A stretch of 64,000 nucleotides of DNA from contig OU015490.1 of the NCBI GenBank assembly GCA_907164885.2, positions 94,342,372 to 94,406,371 on the forward strand, read 5' to 3'. The DNA comes from Dolomedes plantarius (lineage: Eukaryota; Arthropoda; Arachnida; Araneae; Dolomedidae). How positions within the stretch are numbered: position 1 is the stretch's first letter; each line of letters opens with the position of its first letter. The position numbers were made by a program, and so were the translations under genes. The notes below the pieces were generated by a model. It did no database searches. It was not told the DNA's origin and worked only from the letters and a program-made list of their open reading frames with translations. This document shows, piece by piece, positions 1 to 12,496 of the stretch.

Positions 1-600
1 TTTTATAAAAATATAAGACTATTTTATTGATCCTAATATTTTATAAGGATTATTATTTTTGTCATTTTAGTAACAGGAAAAAAAATAAAATTCTTTGGGG
101 AAGTCAAGTTCTAAGTTTCATAAGAAAAATAATTTAGAATATTTTTATGAAAACAGTTTTACAGAAAACATTTTTATGAAAATCTAAAACACAAAATCAA
201 ATGTCAAAACTTTTCAACACTTATAATTTTTTTTTAAATTTAGATAATATTTGTAAGTGGAAATACAATATTTAACAAAGTAGGGAACTTTTTGTGAAAA
301 AAAAATTTCCTTGTGAAAGTATTAAATAAAATGTGGAAATATTATAAATCTTGTACTTCAAAATAAATTTTTAAATTTTAATAATTATTTTTTCGGGAAA
401 AAACTAAGTTTGTTATTTTTTAGTAAAACTAATTCTTACGAGAAATTTTTCCAGGAATAAAAATGTTTCCTAAATTATTTCTTAAGTAACCTTATATTTA
501 GGGTAAGTGTTGGGTAAAAACTTAGTTGAGTACATCTAACAATATTTTATTTCTTTTATCATGTTATTGATGACATGATCCTTCATCGATAATACATTAA

Positions 601-639
<39 letters not shown>

Positions 640-653
640 GTGTGTGTGTGTGT
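1..653. other. AT-rich intronic DNA of gene A, no gene seen
   Basis: This stretch lies downstream of the last visible exon of CYP4-like gene A on the minus strand, so it is probably intron. I found no recognisable next P450 exon in it. It is very AT-rich and ends in an (AT)n run followed by (TG)n at about 605-652. Confidence 0.5.
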
Positions 654-900
654 GGCTTGATACAAGAAGTGCCTAAGTTAGTTTTTTCCAAGATGACTTT
701 CTTTTGCTTCTGTCTCTTTAAAAAAATATATTATTTTTAATGTAAGAAGTACCCAAGTATGTTTGCTGTTTTAAAAGTGTTTTCTAAACGATTGTGCAAA
801 CATGGGTACTTCTTACATTGGTAATAATATTTTTTCAGAGAGACCTAAGCAAACAAAGTCATCGTGGAAAAAAATGACTTAGGCACTTCTTGTACAAAGC
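654..900. repeat. Foldback (long inverted repeat) element
   Basis: The left arm begins CTTGATACAAGAAGTGCC and the right arm ends GGCACTTCTTGTACAAAG, its approximate reverse complement. The complementarity continues inward for about 110 bp per arm, through the matching motifs AATGTAAGAAGTACCCA and TGGGTACTTCTTACATT, leaving a loop of only about 40 bp. Transcribed RNA would fold into one long imperfect hairpin. It looks like a foldback MITE next to a TG microsatellite. No coding capacity is seen. Confidence 0.7.
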
Positions 901-1153
901 CTGAAATATATGTATATAACCGTACACCAGAATTGGGGCAATTGACACCGTTAGTCATTTTTGGGGCAGACCAATAAAGTCGCGAAATACTGATATATTA
1001 AATACATCAGTGATTATAGATCATTTTTCTTCTTACCTTCAAACTTTCTTAAAAGTATTTTATAATTTAGATTGAGAATGATACTTTCAGTTAATTTAGG
1101 TTGTGTATGATACTTATAGTTGATAGTGTATAGTTGCTTTTTGTTTATTTTAC

Positions 1154-1344
1154 CTGCCATGACGTTAAAGGTGCGATGCTTAAGAATATCCAACAAATTC
1201 TCAATAGGCTCGTCTACAACGGCTTGTAGTTCCTCCGTCATGTCAACACCATTGTCGTTGAAAATGGCCATTTTTCCTTTTAGGACACTCAGATTAAATG
1301 CAGGATCAAGCAACTTACGATGAACCTTCCATATTTTTTCTTCA
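1154..1344 (-). CDS. CYP4: Cytochrome P450 CYP4-like gene A, exon 4 (C-helix exon)
   Basis: This is an internal exon of a microsomal P450, a haem monooxygenase of the CYP4 family. The acceptor is TTGCAG just above 1344 and the donor is GTAAAA just below 1154. Its first base completes the AG left by exon 3 to make a serine codon. The exon encodes the C-helix motif WxxxR (as IWKVHRKLLDPAFN), whose W and R contact a haem propionate in P450s. After this come the typical CYP4 stretches around IFND and the helix ending RTFNVMAG. It ends in phase 1. The next exon is probably beyond the left edge. No stops or frameshifts are seen, so it appears functional. The family assignment is firm; the subfamily is not resolved. 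Confidence 0.88.
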
Positions 1345-3665
1345 CTGCAATTATAAGCTGATTTTTTTGTAAGGTTCAAGAACAATACTTGCTAAAATGC
1401 AATTGAAATTTAAAGGAAATAAGCAATACCTCATTTACCTTAACTTAGTTATCTGTCTGCCACTACTAGTATTTTGAAAACTCATGCTAACATTCTCGAC
1501 AACAAGAGTTCGTTGAATTTTGTCGAGAAAAGCCTATTTATTTATTTTCTGGTTGATTGGTTGAAAATTTTTTAAATCAATCATTTGAATTCTCCCTGAT
1601 AAATCTTGACCAGTAGCTCAAAATTAGTCGGCTGTCGAGACATTGTGTCTACCGCGTTATTAAATAAATAAATAAATAAAAATCTGTCGGTTTGTTTTCT
1701 CACCAATTTTCTCTTGCATTCGTAGCCGAAAATGGATAATTTTTATTGAATTAATTTTGTGCTCTTTCTTTCATACACTTGACAGATGTCAGATTACGTT
1801 TCCCTGGAATTCATGACTAGATACGCAAAATAATCACTTGTTCGACCCCTGTGGGGATTTCCCTTCCCAATTTTTTTTGTTACATACAAGGATTCCAAAA
1901 GTCATGTGACTATATCAGGAAAAGTGTCTACAAAAGTTAGGTTAAGTTCGCAATTTTAAGAGAAAGCTTTCTTCTTTTCACTCTCAAATTTTAGTGTACC
2001 GAAAAGTTTGTTAACTTAAAGTACAATTTTTTTCAGTTTAATTTCAGAAAAGATGAATTGCCACTACTGATTTTGATCAACCAGTCAGAAGAGAGCAACG
2101 AATAGCACCTTAATTCAAGATGGTGGCAGTAACACATTGCTTGAGGTGTCATGTGAAGTTGTAGCAACTTTTTTTTTTCTTTTTTTAAACAGTCAATTCT
2201 AAATATCTATCTGCTGTCATAAATAAATATTGGCAGATGTATAATGTATTGAGCGAAATGTTCTGTATTTTTATTAATCGCATCAGTTATAACGTTGGTT
2301 GTCGCCAAGTCGGGACTAGTCTACTTCCTCTCATTTGTTTACGCTTTGAATGACTACGTGAAGTACTACTTTGCTGCTATTGAAGTATATTGCTTTAAAT
2401 ACACACACACGTGAAAATTAAAAAGACTGCTGTAGTATATCAATCATTATACGCGCCTGCCTTTCTCTCGATCGTTCTTTTCAGAATACTGCCAACTCGT
2501 CCTGTCGCCATCTAATGAGATTCCTTTCCAAATTGAATTGCCTATTGTCAGGGATCATGAATATATATGTTGATGCGAAAGTGATGGCTCTGCATTACGA
2601 ATGGTGCAACCACAAGTATACGGTATGGACTAAAGATCCCGAATGAAAGACTATTTCGCTTCCCCCCCCTACCTTCCCCGTTTCTTTGGGCCAGGAACAA
2701 GATGTTTGGTCAATGTCGGAATTATTCTGTTGTGTTACTTAAGATTGGCGCAGTCTTGGATTTTAAGTACTTTCTGAATCTTGAAGATAAAAAGCTGAAA
2801 TTCTGGACGATGCAGAAGCGCCAAACACTAATGAGAAGATCCTTCCAAACATCTCTGAAAGGACTCAATTCCCGTATGCTGTAAATAAACTATCACACGC
2901 TTTCGAAATATATGAATGTTTTGAAAGTAGTTTTAGTAATTTAGTATATACATGCTTCTTGTGGAGTGCGGAGAGCCTATGAACGGGGCACTGGCTAAAT
3001 GACAAGTAAAACAAAAGTGGAGGTTTTTATTTCTGTGTGTGTGTGTGTGTGTGTTTGTTTGTTTGTTTGTGTGTGTAAGTAAGTAACCTGAAAAACTTCC
3101 AAACTGTTATTTTTCATGGGAAGGCCTACTCAGTAATTTTTTTTTTTTTTAAATTTAGAATTTTTCAAACATTTTTAAGGTATCGTGTTATATTCAATTT
3201 ACTTTTCTACGAATTTTTTCGGCTGTCCAGAGCGTGAATGAGCATCGAAGCGATCGCTTACTTTTTCTCCTAGGTATCCTTGTTTAATGCATTAATAAAT
3301 AGGAAAAGTATAATTTTAATGCATTAAAACTGCCTAAATAATTTACTAAACGACCTTTGATTTCGAAAAATTTTGACGTCGTTTTACATTAAATTTGTAA
3401 ATATACCCAAACGGAGGCAATCTAAAAAAGTTTGAAAATCACTGGACAACAAAATGAGAATTTCTGTTGAATGAAGAATATGCTGCTTGGACGTTGCAGT
3501 GGATACGTGGACTCAGTCCAGGGTCCATAATCTCTTTTAGGCTTTCCACAGATATAAGCGCTCTAGGTTCAAAATATACCCTCTTATACGTTTTGCCGAA
3601 AAAAAAAGGTTCAGTGTCTTTTTCCATACTTAGTTACCTCACACGAAATATTGTAAACAAGTTAC
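1345..3665. other. Intron 3 of gene A
   Basis: This intron separates exons 3 and 4. It contains a (TAAA)n tract near 1660-1680 and a (TG)n/(TTTG)n microsatellite at about 3033-3075 followed by GTAAGTAAGTAAC, a tail also seen after TG runs at 22200 and 29635. I see no gene in it. Confidence 0.6.
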
Positions 3666-3751
3666 CTTAGTATGAGTCCATTTCCAAACAAACCTTTCAG
3701 CCTATCGTAAATTGAACCTTTATTAATCACAGCAGTTTCTTTGTAGAATGT
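3666..3751 (-). CDS. CYP4: Cytochrome P450 CYP4-like gene A, exon 3
   Basis: This is a short 86 nt exon between acceptor TTTTTTACAG and donor GTAACT. It starts in phase 0 and ends with two bases (AG) that join exon 4 in frame. It encodes a segment with the motif INKGSIYDRLKGLFGNGLIL. That is the CYP4 block usually written as (E)KG.xYdfLxpWLGxGLL, immediately before the C-helix. The match in both sequence and splice phase to the flanking exons makes this a confident exon despite its small size. No disruption is visible. Confidence 0.87.
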
Positions 3752-4464
3752 CTGTAAAAAATTCGTTTTATCAATTTTGATTGGGAAAGGTTTATAACTA
3801 TATACAATACTTTTGTTGTGATTTAATACATTTAAGATTATACGAAAGATAAATTTAGAGTTTATTTTATAATTCTTAGTTGAAAGTATTACAAGAGAGC
3901 CAGTTTCACGGGAGGTCCAAAAGTTCTGTTCAGAGCAAAAATATTTTCTTCCCCCCCCCATCCCCCTTCAGACATCTAGGCTTTTGTATAAATATTTTTC
4001 ACGGTCTTGGCGGATGAGGTCGTAGCACTGGAGTGTTAAGTTTGGGAATTATAGCATAAAGTTATAAGAATTTCTAGTATAGCCCTCAAATAGAAATTAT
4101 GAAAGAAAGTCATAATTGTGAGGAGAGATATTGTAGTTGTGATTTTCCATAATTTCCTCATGTTTAAAGGTCACTAAAATGAAAACCCAACATTCAGTGA
4201 TGGAACTCTTTAAATATAGCAAGAACAAAATTTCCCGTTCTTGAAGTTGGGGTGTGAATTCTGGTATAAATTGTGGAACTTCGTCATTTTATTTAAATAT
4301 ATGAAGTGGGAATGAACTTATATTTTTCTAACTTGGGTAAATCAAGAAAGAAAAGACGAAAATTTCTTTAATGTGCAGTAAAACAATGTGCCTATTTAAA
4401 ATAAAATAATTACTAGGTTTCAAAATTTTGGAAATAATCAGAAAACAATAAATAATTTTTTTAT

Positions 4465-4546
4465 TACTCTCTCAGTTCCAAAATAAGTGTCACATCTACA
4501 CATTCTTTTGAAGCGTAAAATGTGACAGTTTGGAACACAGGGAGTA
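4465..4546. mobile_element. Stowaway-like mini-MITE (82 bp)
   Basis: An almost fully palindromic element is flanked by TA on both sides. The left end reads CTCTCTCAGTTCCAAA and the right end reads TTTGGAACACAGGGAG, with further pairing of GTGTCACAT with ATGTGACA. The terminal sequence resembles the CTCCCTCNGTxCCAAA ends of Stowaway/Tc1-mariner MITEs best known from plants. The TA target and inverted ends are directly visible. The family link is inference. Confidence 0.65.
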
Positions 4547-5167
4547 TTTTATTAATTAATATTAATTCAAAAGTAAAATTATATTATAGTTTCAAAATGA
4601 AAGGTAAACAGTTAGCGGAAATGCTTGGATTGCAAATTTGGAACTATGATTTTTTTTAAATCGAATAAGAGGGTAGATTTGAATGAGTTTTAAAGATATT
4701 TCATTGTCTCTTCTAAGGTTTAAGAAGGAGGCTTTTCTTTTTTTCTATTGCTATAACTGAGTCAGTTAGAATTTGCAAAACAAAATCGAATTATTTCAAA
4801 GCAAATAGCACATAGAAATAGCACATAGAAAATATTTAAAAGCTAGTGACAACTTATATACGAGAACAATACGTTCGATTTGCGTTTCATTACATCATAC
4901 CATTAAAATGTCTTGAAATTACTCATTTGAAAAGTACACACATACCATATAAAGTAACCATTTTAAAGGCATTTTTTGCGCATTTTTAGAGATACTGAAT
5001 AGTTCATTGGTAAAGCTTGCTTTGTTACAGTTAAACAAGGGGTTACAGCTGGAGGAGTAAGGCAGACGGACTCCAAATTAGTCTATTTCAACTTCTTCAG
5101 TAAATAAACAATTCACTTGCGAAAATATTTGAATTTGTTTCTGATACTAAAATTGCCCTGTCTCTAA

Positions 5168-5801
5168 GGCTGGTTACACACGGCCTACTCAAAAGAAACC
5201 GATCAGTGACTCCAATCAAAAACCAGTCCATGATGAGTCATAACCTATGTAATTGAATGGAGCCACGGAGACGCCGCTACCCGTCAGTAACGCGTTAGTA
5301 ATCAGTCACAGGCAACTCAACGTGTGGAGTCACTAGGAACTTGAGTTACCAGTTTCCCTTTCTTTGTGCGTGTTATTACGCAATCTATTTTGACAAGTTT
5401 TTAAAATAAATTAAATTCTGATAATAATTTAATCAAAAAATTAAAGATCCACAAATTAATATCAAATTAGTGGATGAGGTGGAAAAGTATCCAGTTTTAT
5501 AAATGGAATCTTTCAATAAATGGATGGATCCAAAATTTCCTTCGTATTCTATTTCTTCTGTAACGATAATAGCAATAAAGCAACACTGATTCATCACTGG
5601 AATCATCTCTACAATCATTATCCATGGTAACCCGGAATAATAATGTTCTTCCTTCCATGAGAGGTATCAAACTATTGATTTGAACCACTTTTAAGTAGGC
5701 CCGTGTGAGGAACAGCATCACTATCGAATTACTAACCGGTAAGTAATTTCAATCACTAAACAGTTCATTTTCTTTTTAGTAGATCCGTGTGCAGATTGCC
5801 T
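5168..5801. mobile_element. Inverted-repeat element, probable MITE
   Basis: The left end carries CTGGTTACACACGGCCTACT. The right end carries, in reverse complement, GCAATCTGCACACGGATCTACT; both are followed by AAAAGAAA-type sequence. A second inverted copy of the CACACGGG.CTACTT motif lies at about 5695-5720. No transposase is seen and I could not define the target duplication. The ends resemble hAT-type MITEs but this is tentative. Confidence 0.45.
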
Positions 5802-5937
5802 TAATTACAAAAGTGAATTTTCGCGATTTTTTACAATAAAGCGATACACAGTAAAACGTCATGCAACGAAAGTACTTGCAGAATTTAAAATATAATCAAA
5901 CGTTAAATGATATTTAAAAGAATTACAGCTGTGTTAC

Positions 5938-6047
5938 CTTGGTGAAGTCGTCTTTGAAAATAATGACGTACGGTCGTAGAAACCACAACACACAAACTCC
6001 TTCATCTTGAAATATTTTGCATTCGTTTACTGCTTCTTGAAATAATA
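5938..6047 (-). CDS. CYP4: Cytochrome P450 CYP4-like gene A, exon 2
   Basis: This is a 110 nt exon with acceptor ATTTTTAG and donor GTAACA. Its first two bases join the single base left by exon 1 to make a leucine codon, and it ends in phase 0, matching exon 3. The translated product includes VCVLWFLRPYVIIFKDDF. This corresponds to the P450 beta-1 region (usual CYP4 form: vfrlWlGp.pxvvi) that follows the N-terminal hinge. I found it by following splice phase between exons 1 and 3. Similarity to CYP4 is moderate, but the phase fit on both sides supports it. Confidence 0.8.
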
Positions 6048-6188
6048 CTAAAAATAGCATGAAGTAAAACATAATAAAAATGACTTAACACAAATGGGGA
6101 CATAAATTATAATAAAGAATGATTTAAAATATAGTGTAGCAACCTTTTGTTTAAATAATAAAATTAATTATAAGAATTATAAGAATTA

Positions 6189-7613
6189 TCTATATCTATA
6201 AAGGAAGAAGTCCTGACTTATATATACATACACGTATCAACGCCCAGCAAAAACTATTGGACATACAGATATCAAATTTTAGGAGCTTATTACTTTTGTG
6301 CTGAAGGCGTCATTTAAGAAGCGATTTTTCAAAATTCGCCCCCCAAGGGGGGGAGGGGGGCAAAACGTGTTTTTTACATATTCCTTTATATCTCAAAGAA
6401 GAAAATTGATATCCATAAGATTCTTGCTTTAAAATGTAAGAAACATGAATACCTAAAAACCATTTTCAGGATTTTTCAAAATTCGTCTCTCAAGGGGGAG
6501 AGGGGTGGGGGCTAAACGTGTTCTTACGTGTTTTATCTATATATATAAAGGAATCAACACCCAGCAAAAACTATTGGACATACAGATATCAAATTTTAGG
6601 AGCTTATTACTTTTGTGCTGAAGGCGTCATTTAAGAAGCGATTTTTCAAAATTCGCAGCCCAAGGGGGGGAGGGTGGCAAAACGTGTTTTTTACATATTC
6701 TTTCGTATCTCAAAGAAGGAAATTGATGTCCATAAGATTCTTGCTTTAAAATGTAAGGAACACGAATACATTAAAACCAATTTCAGGATTTTCAAAATTC
6801 GGCCCCATGGGGGGGGGGGGGGGGGCAAAACGTATTTTTTACATATTACCTCATATCTCAAAGAAAGAAACAGATATCCATAAGATTCTTGCTTTAAAAT
6901 GTAAGGAATATGAATACCTAAAAACCAATATAAGGATTTTTCAAAATTCGGCCCCCAAGGGGGTTAGGGGGGCTTTACGTGTTTTTACGTGTTTTTTACA
7001 TATTCCGTCATATCTCAAAGAAGGAAATAGATATCCATAAGATTCTTGATTTAAAATGGTAAGAAACACGATTAAATGTAACAAACACGATCAATGTCAC
7101 GATTTTTCGACATTCGCTTTAGATTTTGAAAAAATTGCTAGAAACAATCCAATAATTTATATTTCCTATATATCACCAATTTGAACACCAAATTGGTGGT
7201 AGGAGAAAAGAGAGCGATCAACCTTAATTAAATGAAGTGTGGCAAGGTGTGTGTGTGTGTGAATTTTATATATTTCGGTTGTTAGTACGTATAGATCTAG
7301 AGCTCAGGTTAACTCCATTCATTTTTATTATCCTGGGCAACGTCAGGTAATTCTTTGTTTATGAAACCGGCGATTTTCACAAGGGTTTACCGGGAAGCCC
7401 TCAAACTCCTCGAAGGGCCGGGATCCAGTGGGTTACCAAAATTGAAAGAAACATTTTAATGCTGACATTAGCATGGGGGGGGGTATTATAATATGCTGAT
7501 GGGATGATAACCAGTGGAGATGGGTATAGATTGCCATAAAATACAAATATACATATCATACAAGTAAGCTTTATTAAGGGTTCACCCGTGCACCGCCGGG
7601 TATATAAAGCTAG
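6189..7613 (+). mobile_element. Non-autonomous Helitron with duplicated 5' head and internal tandem repeats
   Basis: The element begins TCTATATCTATAAAGG and ends in GCTAG followed by T. Its 3' end carries the short GC-rich hairpin ACCCGTGCACCGCCGGGT 11-28 bp before the CTAG, the diagnostic Helitron end structure. A second head (TCTATATATATAAAGGAATC) occurs at 6536, so the first ~347 bp are repeated. The interior also has degenerate repeats of a motif containing AAAACGTGTTTTTTACATAT and G-runs at about 6340, 6660, 6800 and 6955. Short reading frames here are translations of these repeats, not genes. It lies in intron 1 of gene A. Confidence 0.75.
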
Positions 7614-8398
7614 TAATAATCCTTATAAGAGTTGCCGTGTTCTGTAGTCGACTCTGTCCTTAACGCGTCCGGAGCGACCACCTCATATCCATCCATTTGG
7701 CATCCATTTTGTTTTATGAGTTAGGCTTAACAAGTTAAAAGTAAAGTTCAAAAAGATTATTTGCCAACTAAACCCAAATAATTGTAATTAAAACAACGTA
7801 ATATCGACACAAATCAACTTTATTTCGATCAATTTTATTTCAAAATTATCTCTTCATTAGAGAATTATCTCTTTTCCGCCACCTTTCGTGTTATCATAGT
7901 GTTACTCAGAACTTGAACATGTAAACACAAGTGAGTCATTCATTCACCGTGATTCGTTAATTTAAGAAAAATTGAATCAGAATTTTTTTCACAGTAAAAC
8001 AGGTTTTCATTATTTTAACCATATATAATATATATATTTTAATATATACTATATATTTTTTAATACATAATATATAATATATATTACAATACAGTATTAC
8101 AATTTAATATTACAATAATGTCGAATTTAGTTGCAAACTTGACGCATGCGCAGTGATATGTTCCAAACTGTACGTCACAAAAGTTGCTGTAATAGTAAGC
8201 TAGCCGGTTCAAAAGGCCAAATCTTCAGTATACAGATTTTTTGCATTTACAACACATGGAATTCTATATATTCCACATCTAATACGTGTTTGGTAACGAT
8301 TCAATAAGTTTGTATGATTTTTAATCAGAATTTCTTTAGTTTATATATATTATTTTTGCTTAATATATATTTATACATATATTTATATATTTATATAT

Positions 8399-8400
8399 TT

Positions 8401-8485
<85 letters not shown>
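8399..8485. repeat. (TA)n microsatellite
   Basis: About 85 bp of nearly pure TA dinucleotide. Flanking sequence at about 8510-8560 and 8630-8680 contains a repeated block with ACATTAAATTGAAATACACATGC. Reading frames of alternating Tyr/Ile across it are artefacts. Confidence 0.9.
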
Positions 8486-8487
<2 letters not shown>

Positions 8488-8999
8488 ACAATATATAATA
8501 TATGTACATTAAATTGAAATACACATGCAAAAATTTTTTGCACATGAATAATTTGTATGATATTTTAATCTGATTTTCTTTATATATTTTATTTTTGCTT
8601 AATATATAGCATAAGATATAATATATGTACATTAAATTGAAATACACATGCAAAAATTTTTTGCACGTGAATAATTTGCATGATATTTTAATCTGATTTT
8701 CTTTATATATTTTATTTTTGTTTAATATATTTATACATAGCCTATTTATACATATATATAGCGTAATACATGATTATATAAAATATTTATATTACATTGA
8801 AATAGATTGAATTAGCAGTATTGTTTCTAAATATCTGGCTGCATTAGTTAGACTGTACAAGTCGGATTTTAAAATCAGCTGCAAGCATGCTTTTTTTTTC
8901 CAAGAACGTTTTTTTTAATTATAAACTTCAATATTTTAAAAAAAAACCTCACTGTAATAATTTTTAGTAAAGCATTCTATTGCGATGATAGTGTATCTT

Positions 9000-9843
9000 T
9001 TAAGGTGACTGCCTACGTTGAAAATGTCATTTTTTGACTATTTTGGTCAATTTTATTTTTTCTAGGAATCGTGCAATTCAATCTTTTCTCTTTTCGAAAC
9101 CGTTTTGATTTTCATTCTACATCAATTAGAAGCAGAGTTATAGCTATTTTAAAAAATGTCTGCTACAAAATTGAAGTGGCAAACAACTTGAACTGAGTTT
9201 TTCTCAGAATTATGTTTTTAGCACAAATCTTTACCGTTATCATGATATTTCACATAATAATACATATAATTTGATAAAATTTTTGGGAAATGTTTTAGAT
9301 GCTATTGTTAATGAAATGACGCTCAATAATTGATGCATAATAATAAATAGTTAAATAGTTTTTGTTTGGGCAGCAGCATACGCCGAAATTTTCAAAAGTG
9401 GGGGGGGGGGGTTACTATGAAAAAGTAGTTTTGAGCAATCAGTGCAGAGCTTGAACCTATTTAAGTAATATATGTAATCAGAAAAAATTGGGGGGGGGTT
9501 AACCCCTATCAACCCCTCCCCTTCATACGCCACTGTGTTTGGGGCTGTTTTTATAAGGAGAGGAATGATGAATCGGGGGAAATTTTCATATTGCAACATT
9601 TTTGCATTTTAAAATTTCTCTTAGATTGTGGGTCATTTAAGATAACTGTCATAAGTGTCGCATTTTAGCTAATTTTCATTCAAAATTACTTCAAATTGAC
9701 CAATTTATAAAAAAGTATGGTATTTACTGGCAAGTTTTTGTTTATTTTTTAATTTTCAAGTGCTATTTTACCACAAAAACAAAAAAATCTTTAAAAAATG
9801 ATTTTTTAAAAAAATTGGCTCTAAATGTAGGCAGTCACCTTAA
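9000..9843. mobile_element. TTAA-bounded inverted-repeat element (piggyBac-type MITE candidate)
   Basis: Both ends show TTAA followed by GGTGACTGCCTAC, inward on each side (left at 9000, right reverse complement ending at 9843). Target TTAA plus a 13 bp terminal inverted repeat is typical of piggyBac-superfamily MITEs. The 0.84 kb interior has no transposase. It contains two poly-G runs (about 9400 and 9490) near the duplicated phrase CATACGCC, suggesting a further small insertion inside. Confidence 0.6.
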
Positions 9844-10054
9844 AACAATATTTGAGGTGATTATAAGGGGACATTATATTATTTTGTTTTGTGCCACTTT
9901 CTTGAATTATATTACTTTATTTTTCAGATCTAATAAAAAAGTATTAAAAAATTTCACCTTCAAATTAGAAAACAATTTAAACAGCAAACATTCAAGTAAA
10001 TTTCAATGTTCTAAATTGCAACACATCAGGTTGCAAAACAGTAATATTCTGTAA

Positions 10055-11690
10055 AAATTTCTTATATTTTAACAAGGTTATGAATCTTTTTTTTATTGGA
10101 ACTGTTCAATTACTTACCATCAAGGTTTGACAGGTACTATCTACGGTATGTACTGTATAGTAGTGTGCTTTTCAGAGCGAATACCTAACATAACGGCAAA
10201 ATTTTCTTAAATTTTTTAAAGTCTGTAAATTTTCCAATACCTTTCACGTTTTCATATCGTTTCAATTAAATTAATAACAAGTATTCATTTTATATATTCG
10301 GGACATGAAAATGTAAACATGAAGTTAGTCATTCATTCATTTTTTTTTTTTTTATATATATATATATATTTATATTTTAACCATACTAGCCGCTGCGTGA
10401 CCAGCATGGTCACTTTTAGTTTTAAATTTCCTTTTGCAAAACAACGCAACTGAAAGTGACATATGTAAGGAATGTTACAATTACCTGTCATCATAAATAT
10501 ATGTTGTTAAGGGGTATTCTCTATTAAGCTGATTCTAAAACATCGTGATCAAAAAATGTGAATTTCCATTACCTTAGAACAGAGTTAAAGATAAGACTGA
10601 GAAAGCCCACATCAATGGTTTTAAAAATTACATCCCTCTTTGTATGTACTATTTTTCAAAATTAAGATATCTATACTTTATCATTACAACAAATAAGAAA
10701 TTGCAGGGGGAATATAGTGTTGATTACATCACTCTCTGTATGAATTACTGTTAACAATTCAGATATCTACACTTAATCATATTAAATAATAAATTGCTGG
10801 GAAAATTTCTTCATTTATAAAATGGAGCAAAAATTCAGCAATTTTTCAAAATTAAGATATCTACACTTTGCCATTACACGAAATAAGAAATTGTTGGAGG
10901 GAAATTTTAAATACAGTGTTGATTGCATCACTCTCTGTATGTATTACTGTTCACAATTCAGATATCTACACTTAATCATATTAAATAATAAATTGTTGGG
11001 AAAATTTCCTCACTTATAAAATGGAGCAAAAATTCAGCAAGTACTAAAATATAGTGTGGATTTCAACTATGATATTCATAAAACTTCTTGATATACAGAT
11101 TTGAGTATTTCAAAAGTAGGAGATACTAAAGCGACAGAATCAAAAGAATGGATTCTAGATAAACCTACATACAACTGTCCATGGTTAAACACTGGATTTG
11201 ATAGGTCTAAACATGTATTGTCAAAAGATCAGCGGTTGTAACTTATGCCGCCACTACACACACGCGGTTTTAAATTGCGGACAGCCGCTGTTTACATCCG
11301 GTAGTTGCAGCCGTTGCCATTCGAAGTGTAGAAATATCGTAGATTTTTGTGCCGCATACCTACGAGTTTTATATATAGGGATTATTTTAACCAGATATTA
11401 CAATAATATCAAATTTTGTATTTTCGGAAAGTTGCAAACTCGGCGAATGGATAGTGATATGTTCAAAAGTGTCTGTACGGTAGCGTGCTTTTCAAAGCGA
11501 ATACCTAATATAACCGCAAAATATTCTTACATTTTTTTGAACTGTTTTATTGAATATTTCTAAATTACCAGCACACGTGGCTTTCATATGAATTTCTAAT
11601 ATTTTAATAAGGTTATGAACCCTTTTTTTTATTGGAATGTTTACTTAATAACCGTCAAGTTTTGACGGGTACCATCTAGTATATAAGAGT
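10055..11690. repeat. Cluster of related degenerate repeats in intron 1 of gene A
   Basis: A segment at 10055-10220 (phrases TTATGAA..TTTTTTTTATTGGAA, GTGTGCTTTTCAGAGCGAATACC) recurs at 11440-11690 in permuted order. Between them a ~200 bp unit is tandemly repeated: 10651-10843 and 10846-11043, sharing ATCACTCTCTGTATG and CACTTAATCATATTAAATAA. Related fragments with AGTCATTCATTC occur near 7935 and 10328. No protein is recognisable. This looks like decayed transposon sequence. Confidence 0.5.
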
Positions 11691-12496
11691 ATTTGGTGGC
11701 TGCTCCAATTACATTTCGTTCATACTGTTACTTACCTTTTTAACATTGATACAATCAATAAAATTTTTTGAATGTTCGTCATTTATAATTTTGTTTTAAA
11801 CAAGCAAAAAAGATCAGCTGACATGTGTCGTTGACAGATTACTAATAGTAAAAGACAAACTGTACTCCTATATCCTTTTCGACAATTAGCTGTTATACAA
11901 GTTGTCTTGAAACAATTGTGCCATGGAATATATATGGAAAGATGAACTTCATGAATTTTTCCAAATTATTAGGAATTATATTCATTTCAAAAATATGGTT
12001 TTTAATCTTTCGAGGAGTTTCTTAAGATTTTTTTCTTTCTGCCAGAATTTTACTTTATTTATGTTAAGAATTAATTTTAGCAGATGTATAAAGGAACCTT
12101 CCAAATTATGAAAACTAGTATATATGAGATTTTAGTATGAGATTTTTGTAAATTTAATTTAGGATAACTAAACTATTGAAATTCTCATGTTCGTTATTAT
12201 GGTTTATGGTCTCTCCAGTATAAAAAACCATAAAATATGTCAAATATTTGTCAGATAATTTGACATTGCTCTTAAAGCTATCAAGCTACTGATGCTTATT
12301 AGTTACACGAGCAAGATATTTTATTTCAAAGGACTACAACAATTCCTATGTATCCTCTTCCTGTTTTCTCTACTAATCATGTTTCCAAAATTTCTTATAC
12401 TGATTTAGTATGCGGTAATGATCAAATTCGTCTATTAAACTTTAGACCGCACCGCGGTTGCAGTAGCAGTTAAAAAATTGAATAAAATGTACTTAC

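Larger units (their letters stand above)
3752..5937. other. Intron 2 of gene A
   Basis: This intron lies between exons 2 and 3. Apart from the Stowaway-like mini-MITE (4465-4546) and the inverted-repeat element at 5168-5801 it is AT-rich sequence in which I recognise nothing. Confidence 0.6.

Noticed and set aside
6674..7040. Two frames with poly-Gly stretches
   Set aside because: They are translations of repeated Helitron interior with G-runs; they repeat each other and have no domain.
8314..8653. Open frames rich in Tyr/Ile on both strands
   Set aside because: They are translations of a (TA)n microsatellite. The same applies to frames at 33373-33564, 34768-34965 and 44735-44947.
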